Positions 17,551-26,863 of a stretch of 64,000 nucleotides of DNA are shown here, piece by piece. The notes under the pieces were generated by a model, which worked only from the letters and a program-made list of their open reading frames with translations, did not search any database and was not told the origin of the DNA. Position numbers and translations under genes: made by a program. This stretch comes from Treponema sp. Lineage in GTDB: Bacteria; Spirochaetota; Spirochaetia; Treponematales; Breznakiellaceae. The first letter of the stretch is position 1. Each line of letters opens with the position of its first letter. The DNA lies in NCBI GenBank assembly GCA_009777735.1, contig WRLF01000004.1:62001-126000 (forward strand), in the 5' to 3' direction.

Positions 17551-19574
17551 AAAAGATTGCGGCAATTATTTTTTTCACTGCGACATCCGGCGCCCTTGCC
17601 GTTTTCCCGCAATCCACTACGGTCAATTTTGCGGCAAACAGAAGCGGTATGTTTGTGCCAACCCAGGACGGCTATCTTCCCGACCGTAATATCACCGGCA
17701 TTGGTTTAAACAGGCCTGAAAACATTACATTCGGCAATAACGATATTCTGTATATTGCCGATACGGGAAACAGGCGCATCGTACTTTTTGACGTAAATTC
17801 GGGGAACATAGTCAGGGAAATCAGGTATGAAGGTTTCGGCGCACCGCGAGGCATTTTTGTAACGCCGGACGATATGCTTTATGTGGCGGATTCCATTGCG
17901 GGAGCGGTATTCATTTTCAATCCCAATGATGAAATTATTAAAACCATCAGCGCTCCCCGTTCCATTGCATTCGGGGATACGCCATTTGCCCCCGTCCGTA
18001 TAGGAGTAGACCCGCGGGGCAGTATGTATATCATCGGCGAAGGCGTATACAACGGGATCATTCATCTTTCCGGTGAAGGCGAATTTTTGGGCTTTTTCGC
18101 ATCCAACGAAACCGCGCTTACATTTATACAGTTCCTGCAAAACATTTTTTTTACCGAACGGCAGAAGCAGGGCCTGCTTGACCGGCTGCCCCTTACATTT
18201 TCCAATGTATTTGCCGATCCCCGCGGCATTGTCTATTCCGTTTCCATGGGGCGCGACATTGCCCGGACGGGCGAGGCTATAAAAAAATATGATATGGCCG
18301 GCCGCAATATGCTGAAAACCACAACAACAATGTCCCTTACCGATATTACCGTTGACCGCTACGGCAATATATTTACCACATCCACCGAAGGCTGGATACA
18401 GGTGAACGCCGCAGACGGTGAAGAAATATTTTTCTTTGGTGCCGGGCATTTAAGCAGCGAAGATATTGCCGGCTGGTTTACAAACCTTATTTCGATAGCT
18501 GTTTCTTCGCATGGACATATCTGGACGCTTGACGGCACAAAGGCGTTTTTGCAGAGCTACACCCCGACAGAATACACCCAGTCAATTTACCGGGCGCAGC
18601 AGCTTTTCAATGAAGGTCATTACATTGAAGCCGGCATTGAATGGAACAATGTACTGCGTTTTAATCAGATGTCCGTTCTTGCGCATAACGGTCTGGGCAA
18701 GTCCTGGTTATACCAGGAAGAATACGAAAAAGCCCGGCATGAATTTATTGTGGCGGGCAACAGGGAATTTTACAGCCAGGCTTTTTGGGAAACAAGAAAT
18801 ATGTGGCTGTTAAACAATATGTCTTTTATACTTACAGCTTTCATAGTATTATTTACCGGTTTATTTATTGTAAAAAATGTTGATAAAAAACAGATAATAA
18901 AAACAGGTATTAAAAACAGCAGAAATGCGGTAATGAACGCACAGTATATCGGCAATATCCTGTTCGCTTTTTCCGTTGCCCGCCGCCCGCTGGATTCGTA
19001 TTATTATCTTAAACGCAAAGAAAAAGGTTCTGTGCGGGGGGCAGCGGTTAATTTTCTGCTGTTCTTTGCAGCCTATATGATTTTTCAGACTTCAAAAGGT
19101 TTTATCGTACAGTTTGCAGAAATTGAAGATATGGATTTTGGCGTGATCATCGGCGGATTTTTGGGGTTGTACCTGTTATTTATAATCTGCAATTATCTGG
19201 TAACATCAATTAATGACGGAGAAGGCGGCTTTTTTGATATTTTCAAACTCGTATCTTATGCCATGTTCCCCCTATCCGTTACATTACTGGCTGTTACGGT
19301 AATTTCGCATGTGTTAACGGAAAACGAAGTTTTCCTGCTGGTATTTATGTTAATCGGCGGTTTTGCATGGAGCGGGATACTTTTATGGCTTGGTTTGCAG
19401 GAAGTGCATAATTACAGTTTTACCAATACATTTAAAAGCCTCATTTTTACCGCTCTGTTTATGTTAATTGCACTGGTTGTACTTTTTAACATGGCAATAT
19501 TGTTCAGTCAGTTTGCCCAGTTTATTGAATCTTTTGTCAGGGAGGCTTATGCGAATATCACCGGAATGTATTAA
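17547..19574 (+). CDS. NHL-propeller / TPR / YIP1-domain membrane protein
   Basis: This is a 675-residue protein from ATG 17547, overlapping the permease stop; a longer upstream frame is an overlap artefact. Order of parts: signal peptide (~1-22); an extracytoplasmic NHL-type beta-propeller (~40-340; repeats such as NDILYIADTGNRRIVLFD and DDMLYVADSIAGAVFIFN); a short TPR-like helical pair (YIEAGIEWNNVLRFNQMSVLAHNGLGK...EYEKARHEFIVAG); one transmembrane helix (~421-443); and a C-terminal YIP1-like multi-span domain (~450-675). Family knowledge gives no defined role. The architecture suggests an outside sensor or scaffold coupled to the membrane. It sits between two permease pairs, so it probably belongs to a glycan importer. 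Its 3' end overlaps the next gene by 26 bp. Confidence 0.8.
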   Translation: MKKIAAIIFFTATSGALAVFPQSTTVNFAANRSGMFVPTQDGYLPDRNITGIGLNRPENITFGNNDILYIADTGNRRIVLFDVNSGNIVREIRYEGFGAPRGIFVTPDDMLYVADSIAGAVFIFNPNDEIIKTISAPRSIAFGDTPFAPVRIGVDPRGSMYIIGEGVYNGIIHLSGEGEFLGFFASNETALTFIQFLQNIFFTERQKQGLLDRLPLTFSNVFADPRGIVYSVSMGRDIARTGEAIKKYDMAGRNMLKTTTTMSLTDITVDRYGNIFTTSTEGWIQVNAADGEEIFFFGAGHLSSEDIAGWFTNLISIAVSSHGHIWTLDGTKAFLQSYTPTEYTQSIYRAQQLFNEGHYIEAGIEWNNVLRFNQMSVLAHNGLGKSWLYQEEYEKARHEFIVAGNREFYSQAFWETRNMWLLNNMSFILTAFIVLFTGLFIVKNVDKKQIIKTGIKNSRNAVMNAQYIGNILFAFSVARRPLDSYYYLKRKEKGSVRGAAVNFLLFFAAYMIFQTSKGFIVQFAEIEDMDFGVIIGGFLGLYLLFIICNYLVTSINDGEGGFFDIFKLVSYAMFPLSVTLLAVTVISHVLTENEVFLLVFMLIGGFAWSGILLWLGLQEVHNYSFTNTFKSLIFTALFMLIALVVLFNMAILFSQFAQFIESFVREAYANITGMY

Positions 19575-21918
19575 AAAAGCCATTATAACATCTGCAATTT
19601 TCCTCATCCTGTATTTATGTTCATCGGTATTTGCCGATTTTTTACCAAATAACAGGGATACACGGCTGCCGCCGCCGCAGGCTCAACTGGAAATAATAAA
19701 TACAGACGGCTATGAATTGCTGGGCCGTTTTGAAAATTTAGCGTATTACTACCGTTCTGACCGGGACATAATTTTAATTGAAGACCTTGTAAATGGATAT
19801 ACCTGGAAAACAGGCCTTGATGCGCCTTTTGGCCAGGATCTGGATCGTGCCATTGAAGCAGCGCAGACCATGGATGAAAGAATTAAAGCCGCCGAGCCAA
19901 GGGAAGTACGTTTGAACGCAACGTATGTGGGTTTTGCCAATTCATTGCTCAGTGTGGAACTGTACGATCATGTTTTTAATATGAGTATTGCTTCATCGGC
20001 TTCCCGCCGGGGAACACGATCTGAGCTGGTAAAAATCGATGAAGGGCATTTTCGCCTTGATGTCCGGTTTATTGATATTGATTTAACCATCAGGCTGCAT
20101 ATTCATTTATCCAGCCGGGGAATACAATACCGTATCTACGATAACGAAATTGAAGGGGCGGGAGCGGACAGGATGGCTTCTGTCATCATATCCCCATTCC
20201 TGTGCGCTGCGGGAGGCGTTCGACAATACTATAATTTTGATACGGGAGAATACGGAGAAGAAATTCCTGTTCCCATGACGCCGGGTTATGCGTTTGTTCC
20301 GGACGGCAGCGGGGCGCTTATCCGGTATCAGGACCATACGGTAAGCATCAACCGCTATACGGGGAATGTATACGGAGACAATCCCGCAGAAGCCATGTTT
20401 TATTACGATGATACTGCCTATGCCGTGCGGAAAAAAGAACCGGTAATGCCGGTCTTCGGTGCAGCACTGGGCAATAACCAGAAAGGTTTTGCAGCATGGG
20501 CCGACAAGGGCGGAGAAAACATGGAAATTGTCATGTCCCCCAAAGAAAATATCACGAATTATAATTTTATATACCCCCGTTTTGTATACAACCGGCAAAT
20601 ACATCAAGTGTATAACCGGAAAGGCCAGGGGTATTTCCGTCTTTATCCCGACCGTTTACGCTATGACATTTCCATTGATTACCATTTTCTCACGGGAGAA
20701 GAAGCGAACTATGTCGGTATGGCATTGGCCTACCGCAGTCACTTAATTGAAAATAACATATTAATCCCCGGCAAAGTAACCGCAGACGGAACTGTACCGC
20801 TTCGTACCGATTTTATTATGAGCGATGTTAAAAAAAATATTATAGGCCAGGCAAATGTAGTAACAACAAAGGCAGCAGATGTGAAAAATATTATCTTCGA
20901 TATGCTGCATAACGGCATTGGTTCCATAAACGGCGGGCTTTTGGGCTATCAGGACGGCGGCATAACAACCGGGAAACCCTGGGGGTTTAATTTTACCCGT
21001 GCAATTGGAACCGCCGGTGATTTCCGCAGGCTTTTTGCGGAAACTGCCGCACTGGGCGCCGATCTTTCTTTTTCACAGGATTATTTCACCATAAACAAAA
21101 TCCAGATGAACCTGCCGCGCAACCAGGCGTACCATAAAAACCGGTGGGGCATACGGGCTCGGGATAATTATAACACATTCCTGCCAGTCCAGGAAATTTC
21201 ATTTGCACGGCCCCAGCGCAGTGCGGACTGGTTTACCCGTCAGGCACATAAAGCGGCGGAACTCGGCGCCCTGTCAATTACCGCTTTCGGCATTACGAAT
21301 AACCTGATAAGCCATTGGGGCAGGATCGATTCCATATCCGCTTCACAAACAATAGATTTATTTGAAAAAACATTTGCAGACAGCCCCCTTCCCGTAAATG
21401 CAATAATACCAAACCAGTATTTATGGAAACATACATTCCGTTTTTTACAAACCCCGGTATTTCCGACTCAGTATATTTTACAGACCGATACCGTTCCGTT
21501 TTTACAGCTTGTACTGCACGGAACAATGGAAATGTATGCTCCTTATGCCAATTTTTCATTTTATACCCAGCGGGATATTTTACGGATGATCGATTACAAT
21601 GTGTACCCTTCTTTTGTGTTAACGCAGGAACCTGCTCATTTGCTCTCCAGCACAAATTCGCTGAAGTTTTTTTCAACTGAGTATGAAGTATACCGTGATA
21701 TTATCAAACATGTGTATACCGAAGTATCCGCTGCCCTTTCCCCGGTTAAAGGCCGGCAATGGATAAACAGAACAGTTCTTGCAGAAGGGGTTATTTTAAA
21801 CGAATACAGCGAAGGAGCAGCAATTGTCATTAATTATACGAATGATGAATACCATTATGATGGCATCGCCGTTGGCGCCCTGTCTGCAGCGGTATTACGG
21901 GATGGGCAGCCATTATGA
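19549..21918 (+). CDS. DUF5696-domain exported protein
   Basis: This is a 789-residue protein from ATG 19549, preceded by GGAGG; a longer upstream frame lies within the previous gene. The N terminus (KKAIITSAIFLILYLCSSVFADF) is a signal peptide. The body has TWKTGLDAPF, PGYAFVPDGSGALIRY, YPRFVYNRQIHQVYNRKGQGY and a late (beta/alpha)8-like region (LGADLSFSQDYFTINK, ELGALSITAFGITNNLISHWG, TEVSAALSPVKGRQW). This matches DUF5696, a family found beside sugar ABC transporters. A glycosidase-like fold is plausible but not proven. Its stop overlaps the next permease start by 4 bp (ATGA). Confidence 0.8.
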   Translation: MRISPECIKKAIITSAIFLILYLCSSVFADFLPNNRDTRLPPPQAQLEIINTDGYELLGRFENLAYYYRSDRDIILIEDLVNGYTWKTGLDAPFGQDLDRAIEAAQTMDERIKAAEPREVRLNATYVGFANSLLSVELYDHVFNMSIASSASRRGTRSELVKIDEGHFRLDVRFIDIDLTIRLHIHLSSRGIQYRIYDNEIEGAGADRMASVIISPFLCAAGGVRQYYNFDTGEYGEEIPVPMTPGYAFVPDGSGALIRYQDHTVSINRYTGNVYGDNPAEAMFYYDDTAYAVRKKEPVMPVFGAALGNNQKGFAAWADKGGENMEIVMSPKENITNYNFIYPRFVYNRQIHQVYNRKGQGYFRLYPDRLRYDISIDYHFLTGEEANYVGMALAYRSHLIENNILIPGKVTADGTVPLRTDFIMSDVKKNIIGQANVVTTKAADVKNIIFDMLHNGIGSINGGLLGYQDGGITTGKPWGFNFTRAIGTAGDFRRLFAETAALGADLSFSQDYFTINKIQMNLPRNQAYHKNRWGIRARDNYNTFLPVQEISFARPQRSADWFTRQAHKAAELGALSITAFGITNNLISHWGRIDSISASQTIDLFEKTFADSPLPVNAIIPNQYLWKHTFRFLQTPVFPTQYILQTDTVPFLQLVLHGTMEMYAPYANFSFYTQRDILRMIDYNVYPSFVLTQEPAHLLSSTNSLKFFSTEYEVYRDIIKHVYTEVSAALSPVKGRQWINRTVLAEGVILNEYSEGAAIVINYTNDEYHYDGIAVGALSAAVLRDGQPL

Positions 21919-22814
21919 AAAAAACAGGCGTTTTTGCAAAAAGGCAGAATTTTCTCGGTTATATGTTTCTGTTACCCTGGCTCATCGGTTTTTTTGTCCT
22001 GACGGTCTGGCCGTTTTTGTACACGGTTTTTTTAAGTTTTCACGAAGTCCAGCTTACCATTGAGGGCTGGCAAACAAGATTTACCGGCATTGACAACTAT
22101 AACCTCGCATTTTTCAGGAATACGGAATTTGTACCAAACCTCATCTCTTTTGTGATTATGGAAATTACGTACGCGCCGGTAATTACCGTAATCGCTTTTA
22201 TTCTCGCCCTGCTGCTGAATCAGGAAATAAAGTTTCGATCAGGTTTTCGTGCATTGTTCTTCATGCCCGTTATTGTCATGAGCGGCCCGGTAATGCACCA
22301 GCTGATGGATTCCGGCGGCCTGACATTCACCGGCATAGACGATATGGTTTTATTCCGAATGGTGGCGCAGTTTTCCCAGCCGATTGCCAATGCGCTTGTT
22401 TTTCTTTTTCAAAACTTTGCCATGATTTTATGGTTTACCGGCATCCCCATTATCCTGTTTATAACCGGTTTACAAAAAATCAATATCAGCATGCTGGAAG
22501 CCGCCAGAATAGATTCTGCAACTTCATGGCAGATTCTCTGGAAAATAATAATTCCCATTATCAGGCCAATTGCCCTTGTGTCAATAATATTAACCATTGT
22601 GCAGCTAGGCACATATTCCATTAATCCGGTGTTATCCCAGGTGCAGGGTGCGATATATAACACGGCCCACGGGCTTGGGCTGGCAAGTGCTTTTGCCTGG
22701 ATTTATACCGCAGCAGTATTGGCGTTAATGGGACTTGCTTATGCACTTCTGAAAAATCCCCGGGAAAATTTTGAAGAAGATCAAATGCGGGCAAGAAAAA
22801 AAAGGGAACTATAA
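21915..22814 (+). CDS. Sugar ABC transporter permease, MalF type (second pair)
   Basis: This is a 299-residue, six-helix permease with the EAA loop LEAARIDSATSWQILWKIIIPIIRP and the N-terminal FLGYMFLLPWLIGFFVLTVWPFLYTVFLSFHE typical of MalF/LacF. It overlaps the DUF5696 gene by 4 bp and is followed by a MalG-type partner after 13 bp. This is the second permease pair in the same operon, so either one of the two binding proteins serves it or the operon holds two transport systems under one control. Confidence 0.92.
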   Translation: MKKTGVFAKRQNFLGYMFLLPWLIGFFVLTVWPFLYTVFLSFHEVQLTIEGWQTRFTGIDNYNLAFFRNTEFVPNLISFVIMEITYAPVITVIAFILALLLNQEIKFRSGFRALFFMPVIVMSGPVMHQLMDSGGLTFTGIDDMVLFRMVAQFSQPIANALVFLFQNFAMILWFTGIPIILFITGLQKINISMLEAARIDSATSWQILWKIIIPIIRPIALVSIILTIVQLGTYSINPVLSQVQGAIYNTAHGLGLASAFAWIYTAAVLALMGLAYALLKNPRENFEEDQMRARKKREL

Positions 22815-22827
22815 CAGGAGGCCGGAC

Positions 22828-23760
22828 ATGACGAACAAATTGCTTACTGTTAGACAGATGCTAAAACGGAAAAAATACTTAAATCTGGCCCTTTATGCGG
22901 TACTCATTCTCATTAGTTATCAGTTTATGTATCCCCTGCTTAGGATGATTACCATATCGTTAATGAGCCAGGAAGACATTATTAACCCAACCGTTAACTG
23001 GCTGCCCAAAACCACATCATTTGGCAATTTACGCACCGCTCTTGGTGTGCTTGATCTTAAAACCACCCTGGTAAATTCACTTTTACTGTCAAGTTTACTG
23101 GCCCTGTGTCAGACACTTGTTTCGGCAATGACGGGATTTGCTTTTGCACGGTTTCAGTTTAAGTTTAAAAATTTTTGGTTCATTATGGTTATACTTACGT
23201 TTATTCTGCCCACACCGATTACACTCATACCCCGTACCATGATGGCGGTATCTGTCAGGGAAACTCTGGGTTTTCAGATGATCGGAACCCCCTACCCCCA
23301 GCTGCTGATGGCACTGACCGGGCAGGGTATTTTTTCGGCCATACTTATTTTGATATTCTATAATTTTTTCAGGCTTATTCCCCGCGTCCTCGATGAAGCT
23401 GCAGCCATAGACGGGGCTAATCCCCTGCAGATATTCTACCATGTAATACTAAAATTAAGCCTCAGTACCATTTTAGTGGTTTTTCTGCTTTCATTCGTAT
23501 GGAACTGGAATGAAACGTATATCACCAATACATTTATCAGGGGCCAAATCCCCCTGCTTCCGCCCCGTCTTGCATCATTCGACAGCATTTTTGAACAATT
23601 GGCATCTGCCGGAACTGCCGGTCAGGAACAGCAGCGCATAAATGAAGCGTACAAAATGTCAGCCACCCTTATATCCATACTGCCCCTTTTTATTTTATAT
23701 TTGATTGTACAGCGCCAATTGATCAGGGGAATTGAAAACGCCGGATTAACGGGCGAATAA
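22828..23760 (+). CDS. Sugar ABC transporter permease, MalG type (second pair)
   Basis: This is a 310-residue protein from ATG 22828 with a strong AGGAGG; the longer frame from 22771 overlaps the previous gene and is rejected. It has six helices and the EAA-like loop DEAAAIDGANPLQIFYHVILKLS. The C terminus (YLIVQRQLIRGIENAGLTGE) ends like MalG-family proteins. It pairs with the permease at 21915 and is followed 18 bp later by the alpha-mannosidase gene, suggesting mannosides as one imported substrate. Confidence 0.92.
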   Translation: MTNKLLTVRQMLKRKKYLNLALYAVLILISYQFMYPLLRMITISLMSQEDIINPTVNWLPKTTSFGNLRTALGVLDLKTTLVNSLLLSSLLALCQTLVSAMTGFAFARFQFKFKNFWFIMVILTFILPTPITLIPRTMMAVSVRETLGFQMIGTPYPQLLMALTGQGIFSAILILIFYNFFRLIPRVLDEAAAIDGANPLQIFYHVILKLSLSTILVVFLLSFVWNWNETYITNTFIRGQIPLLPPRLASFDSIFEQLASAGTAGQEQQRINEAYKMSATLISILPLFILYLIVQRQLIRGIENAGLTGE

Positions 23761-23778
23761 TAATACAGGAGTACAGCC

Positions 23779-26700
23779 ATGATGTTAACAAAAGAACTGC
23801 ACAGGAGAATTGACAAAATACTGCATGAACTGGGATCACTAAGATATTCGCAGGAAATTCCCGTTTGTGATTACACACTATCAAAAGAAAAACCCCAGGA
23901 AGGTCCCCGTGAATACCATTGGTTTGAGAAAGACATTGTTATCCTTCCCGAATTTGACGGTAAATGTGTTTTTTTTAATATGCAAACCGGCATTGAGGGA
24001 GGACATGATGATTTTTCTTTTTATTTAAACGGAAAATTTATTCAGGGAATAGACAGGGAGCATAATGAAGTACTGCTTGAAGAAACAGCGTATGCCGGAC
24101 AGCGTTTTAACATTAAACTGTGCGCCTATACCGACAATCAGACTTTTCACCAAAAAATGAAAACATCTCTAAAAGTTCTTGATCGAAAAACAAATACACT
24201 GTATTACGATTTAAAAACACCGTATGATGTTGCTGTTATTCACCCGCATGACAGCCGTGAATTTATTACCATCATTCACGTACTCAATGAAACCATTAAT
24301 CTGCTTGATCTTCGGGTTGTTTTTTCCGGTGAATATTATGCATCTATTGACAGGGCGCAGGAGTATATTACACGGGAATTTTATAAAAAAAGCTGCAATG
24401 TAAACAACTCTGAAATAATTCATTGTGTCGGCCATACCCACCTTGACGTGGCATGGTTGTGGCCATTGGCTGTAACCGAGGATAAAACCCTGCGTAGTTT
24501 TGCCACAGTGTTACAACTGATGGACGAATATCCTGAGTATCTTTTTATGTCAAGCCAGCCTCAGCTGTATCAATATGTCAAAAAAAACTCACCTGAACTC
24601 TATGAACGGATAAAGGAATGTATTGCTTCGGGCAGGTGGGAAGCGGAAGGCGGCATGTGGCTTGAAGCGGACTGCAACATTTCATCGGGCGAGGCGCTTA
24701 TCCGGCAATTTGTCCACGGAAAAAAGTTTTTCCGGGAAGAATTTGGAAAAGACAATATTATTTTATGGCTTCCCGATGTATTCGGCTACTCCGCTGCTTT
24801 GCCGCAAATTATGGATAAATGCGGCATCAAATATTTTATGACAACAAAGATAAGCTGGAATGAATTTAATAAAATGCCCTACGACACTTTTATGTGGGAA
24901 GGCATTGACGGGACAAGTATTCTTACCCATTTTATTTCCACAAGGGGCATTGTCGATGACGGCACGTGGTATTTCGGAAGCCCCAATCAGAATATAACGA
25001 CATTTAATTGCATCATGAGCGCCAATGAGATTATGGGTACGTATGTACGATACCAGCAAAAAAATCTTAACCGGGAATTGCTGTGTTCATTCGGCTGGGG
25101 CGACGGCGGAGGCGGACCGACAAGAGAAATGCTGGAAATGCAAAGGCGTTTCGCACAAGGCATCCCCGGCTGCCCGGTAACAAAGATGGGTACGGCCCGT
25201 TCTTACTTTGAAAAACTGGAAAAAGATGTTTCAAACAATAAATACCTGCCTTCATGGACGGGAGAACTGTATTTTGAATTTCACAGAGGCGTTTATACTA
25301 CAATGGGGCGCAATAAAAAATACAACCGTACATCGGAGATTACCTATCAGAATGCCGAGAATATTGCCGTAATGGATTCAATTTTTAACGCATCCGAATA
25401 CCCGGCACAGACATTATTTGAAGGCTGGGAAACCATTCTGCTTAATCAGTTCCATGATATTCTTCCCGGTACATCAATTAAAGAAGTATACGAAGACAGT
25501 AATGAACAATATGAAGCGGTGCTGAAAACAGGCAATGAAATACTGCACGGCAAACTGGCAAATCTTACAAATAACATAAACACACCGGCCCAGTCGCTTA
25601 TTGTGTTTAACCTCAACGGCATGGAATGTGATGCGCCTGTTTCTTTTGAAACATCATTGAAAAACCCTGTTGTATGCAGCGGCGAAAAAGATATCACCGC
25701 CCAGCATGACGGCAGCGGAAAAGCGGTATTTATAGCGCAAGGCGTTCCGGCAAAAGGCTGGAAATCATTCAGCTTAAAAGAAGGGCAAACTGCCGCAGAA
25801 GCGCACTCAATTAAAATTTCCGCTGACTGCATGGAAAATATATATTTTGCAATAAAACTCAACAGCAAGGGGCAATTTTCTTCGATTTACGATAAAACAG
25901 CGAATCGAGAATTACTGCCCGCAGGTCAATGCGCCAATGTAATAATGTCCTATGAAGATAAACCATGCGGCGGCGATGCATGGGATATAAACCATTTTTA
26001 TACTGAACAGTCATGGGAAATAGACCAGATAGAATCCATATCCGTTACGGCGCACGGGCTGGTATATGCGACACTGCGCATTGATCGAAAATACCTCAAT
26101 TCAACCATTACGCAGTATATCACCATGTATGCCGGTATACCGCGAATTGACATTGGTTATGATATTGACTGGAAAGAAAAACAAATTCTTGTAAAATCCC
26201 TTTTTCCGTTTGATATAAATACCGATGAAGCAGCATTTGACATTCAATTCGGCAATGTCAAGCGTAAAATACATCAGAATACTTCATGGGATGCGGCAAG
26301 GTTTGAAGTGTGCATGCAAAAATGGCTTGACGTATCGGAAGAAGGGTACGGTCTGAGCATACTTAACGATTGTAAATACGGTGTAAGCATTCAGGATAAA
26401 ATTATTGGTCTTACCATGCTCAGATCTACTACCTCTCCGAATCCCGATGCTGACAGGGAACGTCATGTTTTTTCGTATTCGCTGTATCCCCACAGTGAAG
26501 GCTGGCGGGAAGCAGGAACAGTACAGCAGGCAGCTTTTTTCAACAACCCCATGATCGCAGCGGTCAAGGAAAATACCGGCGGCACCATGCAAAATAATTT
26601 TTCCCTTGTTACCTGCGATAGTGAGAATGTCATTGTTGAAACAATAAAACAGGCCGAAGACGGCAGCGGCATTATTCTGCGGCTTTATGAATGCCATAAC

Positions 26701-26862
26701 CGGCGCACTGCTGCCAGGCTGGAATTCGGCATTGCGCTTAAGTCAGTGTGTGTATGCAATATGCTCGAAGAGGAAGAAACGCCGATTAAAACTGAAAACG
26801 GGAATTTAGTAAAACTTACTGTTAAACCGTACGAAATCGTAACACTGAAGATTAAGGTATAA
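23779..26862 (+). CDS. Alpha-mannosidase, GH38 (copy 1)
   Basis: This is a 1027-residue GH38 enzyme without a signal peptide, so it is probably cytoplasmic and acts on imported mannosides. Zinc ligands are in GHTHLDVAW (His 219, His 221, Asp 223), and the nucleophile is Asp 333 in LPDVFGYSAALPQI. A third metal or active-site histidine region is NQFHDILPGTSI. The order is N-terminal extension, catalytic domain (~210-480), middle three-helix domain and C-terminal beta-sandwiches. CAGGAG precedes the ATG. It retains zinc hydrolysis of alpha-mannosidic bonds and is followed after 1 bp by a related but divergent gene. Confidence 0.92.
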   Translation: MMLTKELHRRIDKILHELGSLRYSQEIPVCDYTLSKEKPQEGPREYHWFEKDIVILPEFDGKCVFFNMQTGIEGGHDDFSFYLNGKFIQGIDREHNEVLLEETAYAGQRFNIKLCAYTDNQTFHQKMKTSLKVLDRKTNTLYYDLKTPYDVAVIHPHDSREFITIIHVLNETINLLDLRVVFSGEYYASIDRAQEYITREFYKKSCNVNNSEIIHCVGHTHLDVAWLWPLAVTEDKTLRSFATVLQLMDEYPEYLFMSSQPQLYQYVKKNSPELYERIKECIASGRWEAEGGMWLEADCNISSGEALIRQFVHGKKFFREEFGKDNIILWLPDVFGYSAALPQIMDKCGIKYFMTTKISWNEFNKMPYDTFMWEGIDGTSILTHFISTRGIVDDGTWYFGSPNQNITTFNCIMSANEIMGTYVRYQQKNLNRELLCSFGWGDGGGGPTREMLEMQRRFAQGIPGCPVTKMGTARSYFEKLEKDVSNNKYLPSWTGELYFEFHRGVYTTMGRNKKYNRTSEITYQNAENIAVMDSIFNASEYPAQTLFEGWETILLNQFHDILPGTSIKEVYEDSNEQYEAVLKTGNEILHGKLANLTNNINTPAQSLIVFNLNGMECDAPVSFETSLKNPVVCSGEKDITAQHDGSGKAVFIAQGVPAKGWKSFSLKEGQTAAEAHSIKISADCMENIYFAIKLNSKGQFSSIYDKTANRELLPAGQCANVIMSYEDKPCGGDAWDINHFYTEQSWEIDQIESISVTAHGLVYATLRIDRKYLNSTITQYITMYAGIPRIDIGYDIDWKEKQILVKSLFPFDINTDEAAFDIQFGNVKRKIHQNTSWDAARFEVCMQKWLDVSEEGYGLSILNDCKYGVSIQDKIIGLTMLRSTTSPNPDADRERHVFSYSLYPHSEGWREAGTVQQAAFFNNPMIAAVKENTGGTMQNNFSLVTCDSENVIVETIKQAEDGSGIILRLYECHNRRTAARLEFGIALKSVCVCNMLEEEETPIKTENGNLVKLTVKPYEIVTLKIKV

Positions 26863-26863
26863 C

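Noticed and set aside
17706-18449. A 247-residue open frame opposite the NHL/YIP1 gene
   Set aside because: Antisense shadow; the plus-strand frame has clear propeller repeats and operon overlaps.
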